NCBI RefSeq assembly: GCF_018619335.1
Contig: NZ_JAHHDX010000124.1
Span: 1 to 64,000, forward strand
Length of the DNA: 64,000 nucleotides
Source of the DNA: Alteromonas sp. ALT199
GTDB taxonomy: Bacteria; Pseudomonadota; Gammaproteobacteria; Enterobacterales; Alteromonadaceae
Direction of reading: 5' to 3'
The translations under genes were made by a program, and so were the position numbers. The notes under the pieces are model-generated. The model had not been told where the DNA came from, did not search any database, and saw only the letters and a list, made by a program, of their open reading frames with translations. Of this stretch, positions 26,721 to 35,169 are shown piece after piece (within the stretch, counting starts at the first letter, position 1; each line of letters begins with the position of its first letter).

Positions 26721-28394
26721 CTAGTTATTACTGTTAAGCAAACAGATAACTCTGCTTCCTTCATTTTCAAACCACACTCGCTCACACAGCGCGTTAATAA
26801 GAGGAAGACCTCGGCCAAAACATTCATTGTCGGAAGCTCGGATTCCTTCCAAATGGGATTTATTTTCCCACTGAAATCCTTTGCCGCTATCTTCGACTGA
26901 AATCAACACCTGTCCTTTTTCAGGCAAAGACTCTATTCTGATGATAATTCGGCCACTGCTTAATACTTTTAAAGACGCTTCGCGCTTTTCGTAATATTGA
27001 TTAAAACCCTCAATATTTTTAAGCTTCGAGTCCATCTTCAAAATACCGTGCTCAAGTGCATTATTGAAAAGCTCTGACAGGACTGTAAACATGACCGAAC
27101 GAATGCTTTGTATCCCTTCACATTTACCAGCAAGCTGAAGTACACGTTGCTGAATATCGGGTTGTTTTAAGTGTTCAGCATTGAGAACAACCTCGTGCAC
27201 TGATGGTAACCCGCACTCAATATGACTCGACGTAGAAATATTTAAGTGTTTAGAGGTAAATACGACCAGAGTTACATCATCTTGAAATTTAGAAGTTGCA
27301 CCGTATGCTTTTGCCCGCTTAAACAGCAAATCTGCATCAATGACTCCCTCCTCAATCATTTGCTCTTTAATAATTTCTACTAGACCCTCTTCAAGCAACA
27401 TATCACCATCGTCATTGGCAATTTCGATGAGCCCGTCGCTGCATATGATTAACTGTTCGTTATGCCCTAGGTTAATGGTGTCGAAATCGGTATTTAACTC
27501 ATGCTCATCTAAGATGCCCAAAGCCATGTGGCGAGAGGAGATTTTTCGAAAAGTCGCATCAGAAACAGAGGGCACAAATACTGCTGGCATTCCCCCTTGC
27601 CATAAATTTATGCGATTTCCTGCAGAATTAATCTCACCAATGACAGCAGCCATAAACATATCACTGGGTAAAAACTTGATGAGAATTCGGTTTAATTCAC
27701 TCACTATTTCAGAAATTGATACGCCTTGCTGAGTTAATTCTTGAAATGCTCGAGTTAAAGGTAGAGCACCGATTGCTGAAGCAAGACCATGACCAGTAAA
27801 ATCGCCTACGATGAAGTAAATTCCGCCACTAGGGCTTGCTTCACACAAAAACAAATCACCGTTGAAAGTTTCAGCTGGCTTTAAATAGCAGTCAAAATGA
27901 GCTAGAACTTCAGGGCGATTAACAATAGCATGACTGAATATATGCTCAACAATGGCGTGTTCGCGAGCCACCCTTTGGTTAAAAAACCTCAGCGTCTTGT
28001 TTTGTTCTTCCACATGCTCACTTAAACCGCGTATCTTTAAATGCGCATTAATTTTGGCGGTAAGAATGTGACGGTCGAAGGGTTTGGTGACAAAGTCATT
28101 ACCTCCTACCTCTAAGCAACGCACTAGACTGTCTTTATCTTCTAAGGCTGTAATGAAAAGAATGGGAAGGTACGGGCCTTTTGCAAGTTTACGGATTTTA
28201 GGGGCTACATCGAAACCTGAGAGACCAGGCATAACAACATCAAGCAACACCAAATCCGGTTGTTCGTCGGTAAATTTTTTTATCGCCTCTATGCCATCGA
28301 CTGCTTCTATGCATTGCTTAAAGCCTGCGTTATAAAGCATGTTGGTCAACAGCGTACGATTTATAGCCTCGTCATCAACAATGAGAATTTTCAA
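26721..28394 (-). CDS. Response regulator with PP2C phosphatase and HATPase kinase domains (HsbR-like)
   Basis: Three-domain regulator of a partner-switching pathway. The receiver (residues 1-120) has Asp52 in LVLLDVVMPG. The SpoIIE/PP2C serine phosphatase (about 165-385) has metal-binding FIVGDFTGHGLASAIG and LIICSDGLIEIAN. The C-terminal anti-sigma-type HATPase (about 410-555) has an N box in LFNNALEHGIL and SVEDSGKGF. This is the domain order of Pseudomonas HsbR, which both phosphorylates and dephosphorylates HsbA. A STAS protein lies directly upstream in the same operon. The start codon is TTG. Confidence 0.87.
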   Translation of the reverse strand: MKILIVDDEAINRTLLTNMLYNAGFKQCIEAVDGIEAIKKFTDEQPDLVLLDVVMPGLSGFDVAPKIRKLAKGPYLPILFITALEDKDSLVRCLEVGGNDFVTKPFDRHILTAKINAHLKIRGLSEHVEEQNKTLRFFNQRVAREHAIVEHIFSHAIVNRPEVLAHFDCYLKPAETFNGDLFLCEASPSGGIYFIVGDFTGHGLASAIGALPLTRAFQELTQQGVSISEIVSELNRILIKFLPSDMFMAAVIGEINSAGNRINLWQGGMPAVFVPSVSDATFRKISSRHMALGILDEHELNTDFDTINLGHNEQLIICSDGLIEIANDDGDMLLEEGLVEIIKEQMIEEGVIDADLLFKRAKAYGATSKFQDDVTLVVFTSKHLNISTSSHIECGLPSVHEVVLNAEHLKQPDIQQRVLQLAGKCEGIQSIRSVMFTVLSELFNNALEHGILKMDSKLKNIEGFNQYYEKREASLKVLSSGRIIIRIESLPEKGQVLISVEDSGKGFQWENKSHLEGIRASDNECFGRGLPLINALCERVWFENEGSRVICLLNSNN

Positions 28395-28412
28395 AGAGGG
28401 AATCTCAAAAGA

Positions 28413-28718
28413 CTACTTAATTTCAAATTTTTTGTCGAAACGAGATATTTGTAAAATCTTGGCGACTTGGGGCCTGGCGTTTTCGATACTGTAGGAAAGC
28501 TCTTTTTCGGCCAGTGTTTTTTGCATGTTTAGCAACATACCTAAAGCAGAGCTATCCATATACTCAGTGCGAGATAAATCAACGGTAATATGATCAACGT
28601 CTTTATTGAGCTCCCCATAGGCATTTCTAAAATCTTCAACTTTGCTGAAGTCAAATTTTGGCCCTACGTCAATAACCAAGACCTTCCCTTGATTCTGATA
28701 GCTTGATGTTATTTCCAT
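28413..28718 (-). CDS. STAS-domain anti-sigma factor antagonist (HsbA-like)
   Basis: 101-aa single STAS domain with the phosphorylatable serine region EYMDSSALGMLL (Ser56 or Ser57). In the HsbRA system the unphosphorylated and phosphorylated forms bind different partners (an anti-sigma factor or a diguanylate cyclase). AAGGAAAG precedes the ATG. It is the first gene of a two-gene operon, 18 bases before the HsbR-like gene. Its downstream target is not encoded next to it. Confidence 0.87.
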   Translation of the reverse strand: MEITSSYQNQGKVLVIDVGPKFDFSKVEDFRNAYGELNKDVDHITVDLSRTEYMDSSALGMLLNMQKTLAEKELSYSIENARPQVAKILQISRFDKKFEIK

Positions 28719-28888
28719 ATACTTTCCTTAAAATGTAAGCAGAAATGCTTCTATACATACTTTTAACTTTGCTATCCTTATATTAGTAGAACTATTAAAC
28801 ATAGCCATCAAAGACTACTTAAACTTTCGTATTATTAAAGTCTAATTAGCACAATAAAGATGGTTTTACGGAATATATTGAGGTATGT

Positions 28889-29221
28889 ATGCAAGACTGG
28901 CAAGACGCTCTTTTGGTCTATAGTACAGAGAGTGGCAAAATAAAGCCCGAGCAAAAAAACGAGCAACGTTCAGTTTCTTCAGATGGTACCGTCCGTATTC
29001 ATAGAGAAACAAAAGGTCGCAAAGGAAAAGGCGTGTCGTTAATTAAAGGGCTGGACCTTCCTAGTGATGAACTGAAGAAACTTGGCTCGGAATTAAAGAA
29101 GAAGTGCGGTTGCGGCGGTGCAGTTAAGGATGGGATCATTGAGGTTCAAACCGATGACAGAGAAAAGCTGCGCTCGCTACTTACCGACAAAGGGTACAAA
29201 GTTAAGCTTGCTGGTGGTTAG
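28889..29221 (+). CDS. yciH: SUI1/eIF1 family translation factor (YciH-like)
   Basis: 110-aa protein with a short variable N-terminus and a C-terminal SUI1 domain: VRIHRETKGRKGKGVSLIKGL, LKKLGSELKKKCGCGGAVKDGIIEVQ and GYKVKLAGG. E. coli YciH is thought to influence initiation fidelity. GAGG lies upstream of the ATG. It is divergent from the STAS gene. Confidence 0.9.
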   Translation: MQDWQDALLVYSTESGKIKPEQKNEQRSVSSDGTVRIHRETKGRKGKGVSLIKGLDLPSDELKKLGSELKKKCGCGGAVKDGIIEVQTDDREKLRSLLTDKGYKVKLAGG

Positions 29222-29282
29222 TAATTCAAAATTACGAGCTCGCTCTCACTTTTTCATAAACATATAACAAAAAGAGTCTGAA

Positions 29283-30083
29283 ATGGAAAAGCTGTCAATT
29301 TCTGATTTACACATTATTTTGGTTGAGCCTTCTGATACTCAGCGAAAAATTATTACTACATTGCTGTTAAAAGAAAACGTTAAGGAAATTGACCCAGTCA
29401 GCACCCTTTCCGAAGCCCGCTCTGCAGTTAAAGCTCATGGCGCCGATTTAATTGTAAGTGCAATGTACTATGAAGATGGAACTGCACTAGAACTTCTTAA
29501 ATTTATCAAAGAAGATAATGAATTCAAGAGCATTCCATTTATGCTCGTATCCAGCGAGAATCGGTTGAGTAAGTTGGAGGAATTTAAGCAAGCAGGTGTT
29601 GCCGCTATTCTTCCCAAGCCATTTGAGCCTCTTCATTTATCACGTGCGCTAAATGCGAGCCTTGACCTTATCAACCACGATGAGTTAGAGCTAGACCTAT
29701 TCGATGTACACGATGTTCGCGTACTACTCGTTGATGACAGTAAACTCGCTCGAAATCATATTAGACGTGTTCTCGAAGGAATGGGGCTACAGCGAATTCA
29801 AGAAGCCGAAAATGGGGCTGCGGCACTCACTTTTATTAAAGACCAAGCTTTCGACCTTGTTGTCACCGACTATAATATGCCTGAAATGGACGGTAGAGAG
29901 TTATCAGAGTTTATTCGTTTTAACCCAGAGACCACTCACATTCCTATCATAATGGTAACGTCTGAGTCGGCAGATAGCGCACACATGGCAAACATTCAGC
30001 AAACCGGCGTAAATGCTTTGTGTGACAAGCCATTTGAACCTAATGAAGTTCGTCAAATGCTCTCTGCACTTTTAGGTAACTAG
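29283..30083 (+). CDS. Double-receiver response regulator with a degenerate first domain
   Basis: 266-aa protein of two tandem receiver domains and no output domain. The second (about 145-265) is complete: LLVDDS acidic pocket, phospho-acceptor in VVTDYNMPEMDG, and Lys in DKPFEP. In the first (about 5-120) the acidic pocket reads VEPS and the acceptor Asp is Ala60 (LIVSAMYYEDG), although Lys in PKPFEP remains, so it is probably not phosphorylated. The output must be by protein interaction, possibly with the neighbouring HsbR/HsbA-like pair, but no partner is proven. Confidence 0.88.
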   Translation: MEKLSISDLHIILVEPSDTQRKIITTLLLKENVKEIDPVSTLSEARSAVKAHGADLIVSAMYYEDGTALELLKFIKEDNEFKSIPFMLVSSENRLSKLEEFKQAGVAAILPKPFEPLHLSRALNASLDLINHDELELDLFDVHDVRVLLVDDSKLARNHIRRVLEGMGLQRIQEAENGAAALTFIKDQAFDLVVTDYNMPEMDGRELSEFIRFNPETTHIPIIMVTSESADSAHMANIQQTGVNALCDKPFEPNEVRQMLSALLGN

Positions 30084-30208
30084 TTACTTGGTATGAAAGG
30101 GTTTGTATTATACTGTGAAAGAAAATGATTAAAGTGGTTTTCACCTTCACGGCAATACCACTTTTGCCACTTTATCAAGCCCTCAACATAAAAAACAAGC
30201 AAGCTAAT

Positions 30209-30226
30209 TGTAAAAATCAGTTGACA
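30209..30226 (+). promoter_or_regulatory. Candidate TyrR box upstream of pheL
   Basis: TGTAAA-AATCAG-TTGACA differs at one base from the TyrR consensus TGTAAA-N6-TTTACA. Its right half also forms a -35-like TTGACA, with TACATT 17 bases on at 30244-30249. Regulation is inferred from the match only. Confidence 0.45.
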
Positions 30227-30256
30227 GCAACATGTGTTCAACTTACATTCAAGATT

Positions 30257-30316
30257 ATGAAACAGATTAAAAAGCACGTAGCGTTTTTCTTTTTTGCGTT
30301 TACATCCTTTAATTAG
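30257..30316 (+). CDS. pheL: pheA leader peptide PheL
   Basis: Nineteen-residue peptide MKQIKKHVAFFFFAFTSFN with six Phe codons, four of them consecutive. It lies directly before a terminator and pheA and has the same design as enterobacterial PheL. Ribosome stalling at the Phe codons under phenylalanine limitation would permit antitermination. Its TAG stop overlaps the first base of the GGGAGG antiterminator strand. There is no strong ribosome-binding site. Confidence 0.9.
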   Translation: MKQIKKHVAFFFFAFTSFN

Positions 30317-30367
30317 GGAGGCGCAGCTACATGCATGAAAACCTCCCGCTTGGGAGGTTTTTTTTTA
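30314..30367 (+). promoter_or_regulatory. Transcription attenuator of pheA
   Basis: The terminator stem AACCTCCC-GCTT-GGGAGGTT followed by T8 (30340-30367) competes with an earlier GGGAGG (30316-30321), immediately at the pheL stop, that can pair with the CCTCCC strand. This gives the two mutually exclusive structures needed for phenylalanine-tRNA-dependent attenuation of pheA. Confidence 0.88.
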
Positions 30368-30402
30368 GCACTATTTTCTTATACGATACGCACAGGAATG
30401 AT

Positions 30403-31584
30403 ATGTCAGACAATGCACTAGATACTGTTAGAGAGCGCATCACCGCTTTAGACAGTGAATTACTCACTTTACTGTCAGAACGCAGAAAGTTAACCAACGA
30501 AGTCGCTGAGACCAAAATAAAACACCACATTCCTGTGAGAGATCAAAAACGTGAAGAACAGCTGTTAGTTCGCCTCATAAAAGAGGGGCAAAATATTGGT
30601 TTAGATCCTCATTACGTCACGCAAATTTTTCACGTAGTCATTGAAGATTCAGTCTTAAATCAACAGGCAATGCTTGCTGAACGTGCAAATCCAGGCAGTA
30701 CATTGCCGTTAAACCGAGTGGCGTTTCTAGGCGACAAAGGCTCTTACTCTTATCTTGCTACACAGAAGTATTTTTCACGTAGACCTGGCGAGTTGCTTGA
30801 GATGGGTTGTCAAAGCTTTGCTGAAATCATTCATAAAGTTGAAAGCACAGAAGCCGACTACGCGGTGTTGCCTATTGAGAATACGACCTCGGGCAGTATC
30901 AATGAAGTGTACGACCAACTTCAGCACACCCAGCTAAGCATTATTGGCGAACTTACTCACCCTATTCGTCATACATTATTGGTCGGCACTAATACCAGTA
31001 TCGATAAAATTAAGACTCTTTATGCACACCCTCAAGTATTCACCCAATGTAGCCATTTCTTAGCAGAGCTAGGTAACGTTGAGGTGAAAACCATGGACAG
31101 TACTAGTTCGGCCATGCTCACCGTTAGCGAGCTTAAGCGAGACGACGTAGCTGCTATTGGAAGCGAAGCCGGCGGCAACCTTTATGGTCTAATGGCAATC
31201 AAAAGTAATTTAGCAAACCAAAAAGAAAACCATAGCCGCTTTATCGTTGTGGCTCGCAATCCTGTGGTGGTTCCTTTACAAGTACCTGCTAAGACAACCC
31301 TTGTTATGTCTACCATTCAAAAGCCAGGTGCACTTGTTGAAGCACTACTCGTACTTCGAGAAAACAGTATTAATATGACTAAGCTTGAGTCTCGCCCTAT
31401 TCCAGGCAACCCATGGGAAGAGATGTTTTACATTGATGTAGAAGGCAATGTGGAAGACGGCCCTGTACAAAACGCCCTTGATGCATTGCGTGCTATTACG
31501 CGCTACCTCAAAGTTCTGGGATGCTACCCAAGTGAGGAAATAAGCCCTACTAAAGTGGCAGCAGCGAGCGCGCTGGCTGATTAA
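30403..31584 (+). CDS. pheA: Bifunctional chorismate mutase/prephenate dehydratase (P-protein)
   Basis: Converts chorismate to prephenate and then phenylpyruvate. It has an AroQ-type chorismate mutase domain at residues 1-90 (RITALDSELLTLLSERRKL), a prephenate dehydratase domain (VAFLGDKGSYSYLA ... YAVLPIENTTSGSINEVYD ... HPQVFTQC) and a C-terminal ACT domain with the Phe-binding ESRP motif (MTKLESRPIPGNPWEEMFYID). The start at 30403 has AGGA upstream; the frame's earlier ATG lies in the attenuator. 393 aa matches E. coli PheA (386 aa). Confidence 0.97.
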   Translation: MSDNALDTVRERITALDSELLTLLSERRKLTNEVAETKIKHHIPVRDQKREEQLLVRLIKEGQNIGLDPHYVTQIFHVVIEDSVLNQQAMLAERANPGSTLPLNRVAFLGDKGSYSYLATQKYFSRRPGELLEMGCQSFAEIIHKVESTEADYAVLPIENTTSGSINEVYDQLQHTQLSIIGELTHPIRHTLLVGTNTSIDKIKTLYAHPQVFTQCSHFLAELGNVEVKTMDSTSSAMLTVSELKRDDVAAIGSEAGGNLYGLMAIKSNLANQKENHSRFIVVARNPVVVPLQVPAKTTLVMSTIQKPGALVEALLVLRENSINMTKLESRPIPGNPWEEMFYIDVEGNVEDGPVQNALDALRAITRYLKVLGCYPSEEISPTKVAAASALAD

Positions 31585-31588
31585 CACG

Positions 31589-31625
31589 AAGAAGGCGAGC
31601 TTATCTGCTCGCCTTCTCTTTTATT
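31589..31625. terminator. Bidirectional terminator between pheA and tyrA
   Basis: Perfect 10-bp stem GAAGGCGAGC/GCTCGCCTTC with TTATCT loop, followed by TCTTTTATT. It lies between two convergent genes. Confidence 0.88.
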
Positions 31626-31638
31626 AAGCTTCTTTATT

Positions 31639-32820
31639 CTATTTATCTCTTAAGAGTTGACCATCATCTGCCTTTAGCAACATTTGCTTACTGTCCACTA
31701 GGCACTTCTTCGCATAATCGCCAAACCATGCGCCAACCCTCATAAACTGCTCGACAAACCCTTTTTTATCACCGCTTTCAAGTAGCGATAATGCAATACC
31801 AAAACGCTCATAAAAACGGCGTAACAGCGCAAAATTATCGGGGTTATTAAAGATAATGTCGGCGTAAAGCTGTGGTGACTGAGCAAACAATCGACCTACC
31901 ATAGCTAGCTCTAGACGATAGATGGGTGAGCTAAACATAGTGAGTGATTCAAGTTTAGGGTCTTCACCTTTCAAGTGCTGCCCATAAACAAACGTGTTGA
32001 AGTGGCGCATAACCTGTATGTAAGCCATGGCTTGGTCGTGCTCTTGTGCGCTGGAGTCATGAATAGTGGCACCCCAAATTCGCATTTGCTCAATGAGCCA
32101 GCTGTATTTTTCACTACTACGTCCGTCGCACACTACCACAACTTGTTTAATCATACCTGGCGCATCTGGGCCAAACATGGGGTGCAGCCCAACAACTGGA
32201 CCGCTATGTACCTCAAGCATTGACTCAAGTGGCTTAGCTTTAATACTGGTTATATCTGCGAGCACGCAATCTTTTGGCAGCATAGTTAATTTGCTAATCA
32301 CGACTTCTGTTAAGTTTATAGGTACAGCAACAACAACTAGTGAAGCACAGCTAAGCAGCGATGCTGCTCTACCACTTTCCCAGTCGTCTTTTTCAACCAC
32401 CGAAACTTTATAGTTACTTCTTTCAAATAAACTGACAAACACGCGACCAAGAGCCCCAGCTCCACCAATTACAACAACGTTATCAACGTCAGGTTTCACA
32501 CATCGGTACTTGTTGTTTTGTGTATGGTAAGACTCACGCATAACACGGCGTAATAGGTCTTCGGTGAGATCGGGAGAAACGCCCAGCGCTTCTGCCTGAT
32601 CACGGCGAGATGCAATTAGCGCTTTCTCGCGCTCAGGAACGTAAACAGGCATACCAGCTTCAGCCTTAATTTGACCGACCTGGGTGGTAATTTGATTGCG
32701 TTTAGCGAGTAATTCGACAAGCTGGGAATCCAGCTCGTCGATACCTTCACGCAGCGTATTAACTGTTTTAAGTGCTGCGATAAATCGGCCATTGTGTCTT
32801 ATCCTTGAATCAAATGGCAC
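31639..32820 (-). CDS. tyrA: Bifunctional chorismate mutase/prephenate dehydrogenase (T-protein)
   Basis: Makes 4-hydroxyphenylpyruvate for tyrosine. Chorismate mutase domain [20 protein letters not shown] ... MPVYVPERE, then the NAD-binding domain [14 protein letters not shown] and [11 protein letters not shown]. The open frame begins at a GTG (32820) lacking a ribosome-binding site. A well-placed ATG with AAGGATAAG upstream (32792) is out of frame by one base, and adding one A to the AAAA run near 32767 would join them (MADLSQHLK...). The 5' end is therefore either frameshifted or misread. The rest of the protein is intact and aligns well with E. coli TyrA. Confidence 0.93.
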   Translation of the reverse strand: MPFDSRIRHNGRFIAALKTVNTLREGIDELDSQLVELLAKRNQITTQVGQIKAEAGMPVYVPEREKALIASRRDQAEALGVSPDLTEDLLRRVMRESYHTQNNKYRCVKPDVDNVVVIGGAGALGRVFVSLFERSNYKVSVVEKDDWESGRAASLLSCASLVVVAVPINLTEVVISKLTMLPKDCVLADITSIKAKPLESMLEVHSGPVVGLHPMFGPDAPGMIKQVVVVCDGRSSEKYSWLIEQMRIWGATIHDSSAQEHDQAMAYIQVMRHFNTFVYGQHLKGEDPKLESLTMFSSPIYRLELAMVGRLFAQSPQLYADIIFNNPDNFALLRRFYERFGIALSLLESGDKKGFVEQFMRVGAWFGDYAKKCLVDSKQMLLKADDGQLLRDK

Positions 32821-32865
32821 GGGGCTTTGGCAATATTATCTTGCCACATTAGGCTTAACTTTTTA

Positions 32866-33954
32866 TTAGGCCACCGTGCGCTTATTTTGGCGTAAGGGTA
32901 ACACAGTTATTAACTTATCTCTGGTTTGAGATATTAAGTTTTCTGTTGTTTCCCAATCGATACATCCATCTGTAATTGAAACACCGTACTCCAACTCTTC
33001 AGGTTTTTTACCTTCCGCTTTCTGGTTACCAGGTTTTAAATGACTTTCCAACATAACGCCAATGATAGACTGATTGCCTTCTAGGATTTGATTTACCACG
33101 TTCTGTGCTACCAATGGCTGGCGACGGTAATCTTTCGAAGAATTTGCATGGCTGCAATCAACCACTAATCCTGCAGTTAATCCAGCATCCTGCAACTCGA
33201 CTTCGCATTCTGATACGCATACAGAGTCGTAATTTGGTTGTTTACCACCTCGAAGGATAATATGACCGTCGGGGTTACCACTGGTGCCGATAATGCTTAC
33301 CTGCCCTTGCTTATTAATTCCCATAAAGCGATGACCCGATGCGGCAGATTTAAGCGCATTAATAGCAATATCTAAGCTTCCATCTGTACCGTTCTTAAAG
33401 CCCACCGGCATAGACAGACCACTGGCCATTTCACGGTGAGTTTGCGATTCAGAGGTACGCGCACCGATAGCAGACCAGCTAAATAGCTCCGCAAGGTACT
33501 GTGGACTTATTGGGTCTAGTGCTTCTGTAGCAACAGGTAATTCTAATTCAGCGAGCCAAATTAACAGTTCTCTTGCTTTTCGAAGGCCAGTTTCAATATC
33601 AAATGTCCCGTCGATATGTGGGTCGTTAATTAACCCTTTCCACCCCGTTGTAGTGCGTGGTTTTTCGAAGTACACACGCATTACAATAAACAGCGTGTCT
33701 TTGCATGATTCATGAAGTTCTTTAAGCTTAAGCGCATACTCTTTCGCAGCTTCAATATCGTGTATAGAGCACGGTCCACACACTACAAGAAATCTGTGGT
33801 CGCGACGATGAATGATATCTGAAACAATTTTTCTAGACTCTGAAATAGCCGCTAACGCTTTATCTGACACAGGCAATTCAGTGCTTAGCGCTTCAGGGGT
33901 GATAAGTACATCTTCTGTACTTATGTGAACATTATTTACGGTGTCCTTGATCAT
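32866..33954 (-). CDS. aroF: 3-deoxy-7-phosphoheptulonate (DAHP) synthase, class I
   Basis: First enzyme of the shikimate pathway, condensing phosphoenolpyruvate with erythrose 4-phosphate. Family motifs: LVVCGPCSIHD, RVYFEKPRTTTGWKGLINDP, ATEALDPISPQYLAELFSWSAIGARTSESQTHR, GFKNGTDGSL and VVDCSHANS. 362 aa. It lies upstream of tyrA in the same orientation, as aroF does in E. coli, which with the TyrR-type box suggests the tyrosine-regulated isoform. Feedback specificity cannot be proven from sequence. Confidence 0.92.
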   Translation of the reverse strand: MIKDTVNNVHISTEDVLITPEALSTELPVSDKALAAISESRKIVSDIIHRRDHRFLVVCGPCSIHDIEAAKEYALKLKELHESCKDTLFIVMRVYFEKPRTTTGWKGLINDPHIDGTFDIETGLRKARELLIWLAELELPVATEALDPISPQYLAELFSWSAIGARTSESQTHREMASGLSMPVGFKNGTDGSLDIAINALKSAASGHRFMGINKQGQVSIIGTSGNPDGHIILRGGKQPNYDSVCVSECEVELQDAGLTAGLVVDCSHANSSKDYRRQPLVAQNVVNQILEGNQSIIGVMLESHLKPGNQKAEGKKPEELEYGVSITDGCIDWETTENLISQTRDKLITVLPLRQNKRTVA

Positions 33955-34382
33955 GGGAGCTCTCTTACTCTCTTAACTACAAATAAAAAACGGAAAATTA
34001 AACGCCAAAAGAGTGTGCAATCTGCATGTAAACTTTATTGTACAACCAGCTTTTCTATATTTCTTTAACGTCATTGACTTTTTAACAAGTAAAGCGTAAT
34101 TGCGCAAGCAATAACGAATAATACTTTAATCTCAGGTAAATTCGAAGCGAATGAGCATAACTAAATGGCAACTGCGCTCACTGATAGCACAATTTTCAAT
34201 CAGCAGTGAGGCTTACTCCTAAGCGCTTTGCTGGCAGTGTACGTCATATGCCTAGTCTAGCTGTGCGCTTTTCATAGTTTAATTAATATGACGAGATAAT
34301 TAGCCAATATAAATAAGCTAAATTGTTCATTAGTTCATAGGATTTTGTATCATTCCAACAACAGAATAATAACGAGAACACA
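33955..34382. other. Regulatory gap between aroF and the crotonase gene
   Basis: 428 bases without a gene. It holds the TyrR-type box at 34027-34044 and an imperfect hairpin near 34179-34209 (CACTGAT ... ATCAGCAGTG). Promoters for both divergent genes must lie here, but only weak hexamers are visible. Confidence 0.5.
34027..34044 (-). promoter_or_regulatory. TyrR box of the aroF-tyrA operon
   Basis: Read on the minus strand TGTACA-ATAAAG-TTTACA, one mismatch from TGTAAA-N6-TTTACA. It lies about 75-90 bases upstream of aroF, the gene most typically controlled by TyrR. Confidence 0.65.
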
Positions 34383-35099
34383 ATGCAAAATTTAGTCATT
34401 ACTTACACAGACGGCGTCGCCACACTTACTATGAAAAATGGTGAAAACCGTCATAACCCTCTTTTCGCAAAAGAGATGCTGTCAGCTTTGGAAACCATTA
34501 AAGCCAATGAAAACTGTAAAGCACTGGTGATCACCTCAAACGACGAGAAATGTTTTAGTCTAGGCATAGATACCGAATGGCTTATGCCAGCCATGAAAGC
34601 AGGTAGTACTGAAGAGATTAAGCAATTTATGCATGATATGGACGACGTGTTCAAAACCCTCCTCCTCTACCCGCTTCCTGTTATCGCTGCCATCAATGGC
34701 CACGCCTTTGGTAATGGAGCAATTTTGGCGTGTGCATGTGACTTTAGGTTTATGCGCTCAGATAAAGGTTTTTTCTGTTTCCCTGAAGTCGATCTGTCGA
34801 TCCCTTTTCTACCCGGTATGATTGAATTTGTTAAAAAAGCCATGCCTTACTATAGATTTAACGAAATGAAGCTATCTGGAAGACGAGTGTCAGGTAAAGA
34901 GTTGGAACAAGACCATGTGGTAGAAAAAGCCTATGACTCGCAAGAAACTTTAATGGAAGGCGCGCTTAACTATGCAAAAACTTTTGATAAAAAACGTGGT
35001 ATTTTTGGCGAACATAAAAAGCGGTTGCACAAGCATATCATCCGAACTATCGATAGTGAAAACAAGGCGTTGATAGATGCACTTTCACTAATGGCTTAA
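34383..35099 (+). CDS. Enoyl-CoA hydratase/isomerase (crotonase) family protein
   Basis: 238-aa crotonase-fold protein. Oxyanion-hole regions are visible as KCFSLGIDTEWL and INGHAFGNGAILACACDFRFM, and the FPEVDLSIPFLPG motif follows. The usual catalytic glutamates are not both obvious, so whether it is a hydratase, an isomerase or another acyl-CoA enzyme is open. It is a single gene on the plus strand with no pathway neighbours. Confidence 0.82.
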   Translation: MQNLVITYTDGVATLTMKNGENRHNPLFAKEMLSALETIKANENCKALVITSNDEKCFSLGIDTEWLMPAMKAGSTEEIKQFMHDMDDVFKTLLLYPLPVIAAINGHAFGNGAILACACDFRFMRSDKGFFCFPEVDLSIPFLPGMIEFVKKAMPYYRFNEMKLSGRRVSGKELEQDHVVEKAYDSQETLMEGALNYAKTFDKKRGIFGEHKKRLHKHIIRTIDSENKALIDALSLMA

Positions 35100-35111
35100 A
35101 AGCCTTTTTAA

Positions 35112-35145
35112 TAGGCTGTGTAACGCGGACAGCTTACACAGCCTT
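35112..35145. terminator. Hairpin after the crotonase gene
   Basis: Perfect 11-bp stem AGGCTGTGTAA/TTACACAGCCT with a 10-base loop between two convergent genes. There is no long T run on the plus strand, so termination is plausible rather than certain. Confidence 0.5.
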
Positions 35146-35169
35146 ACATAGAGCTAAATATTAACAGCT

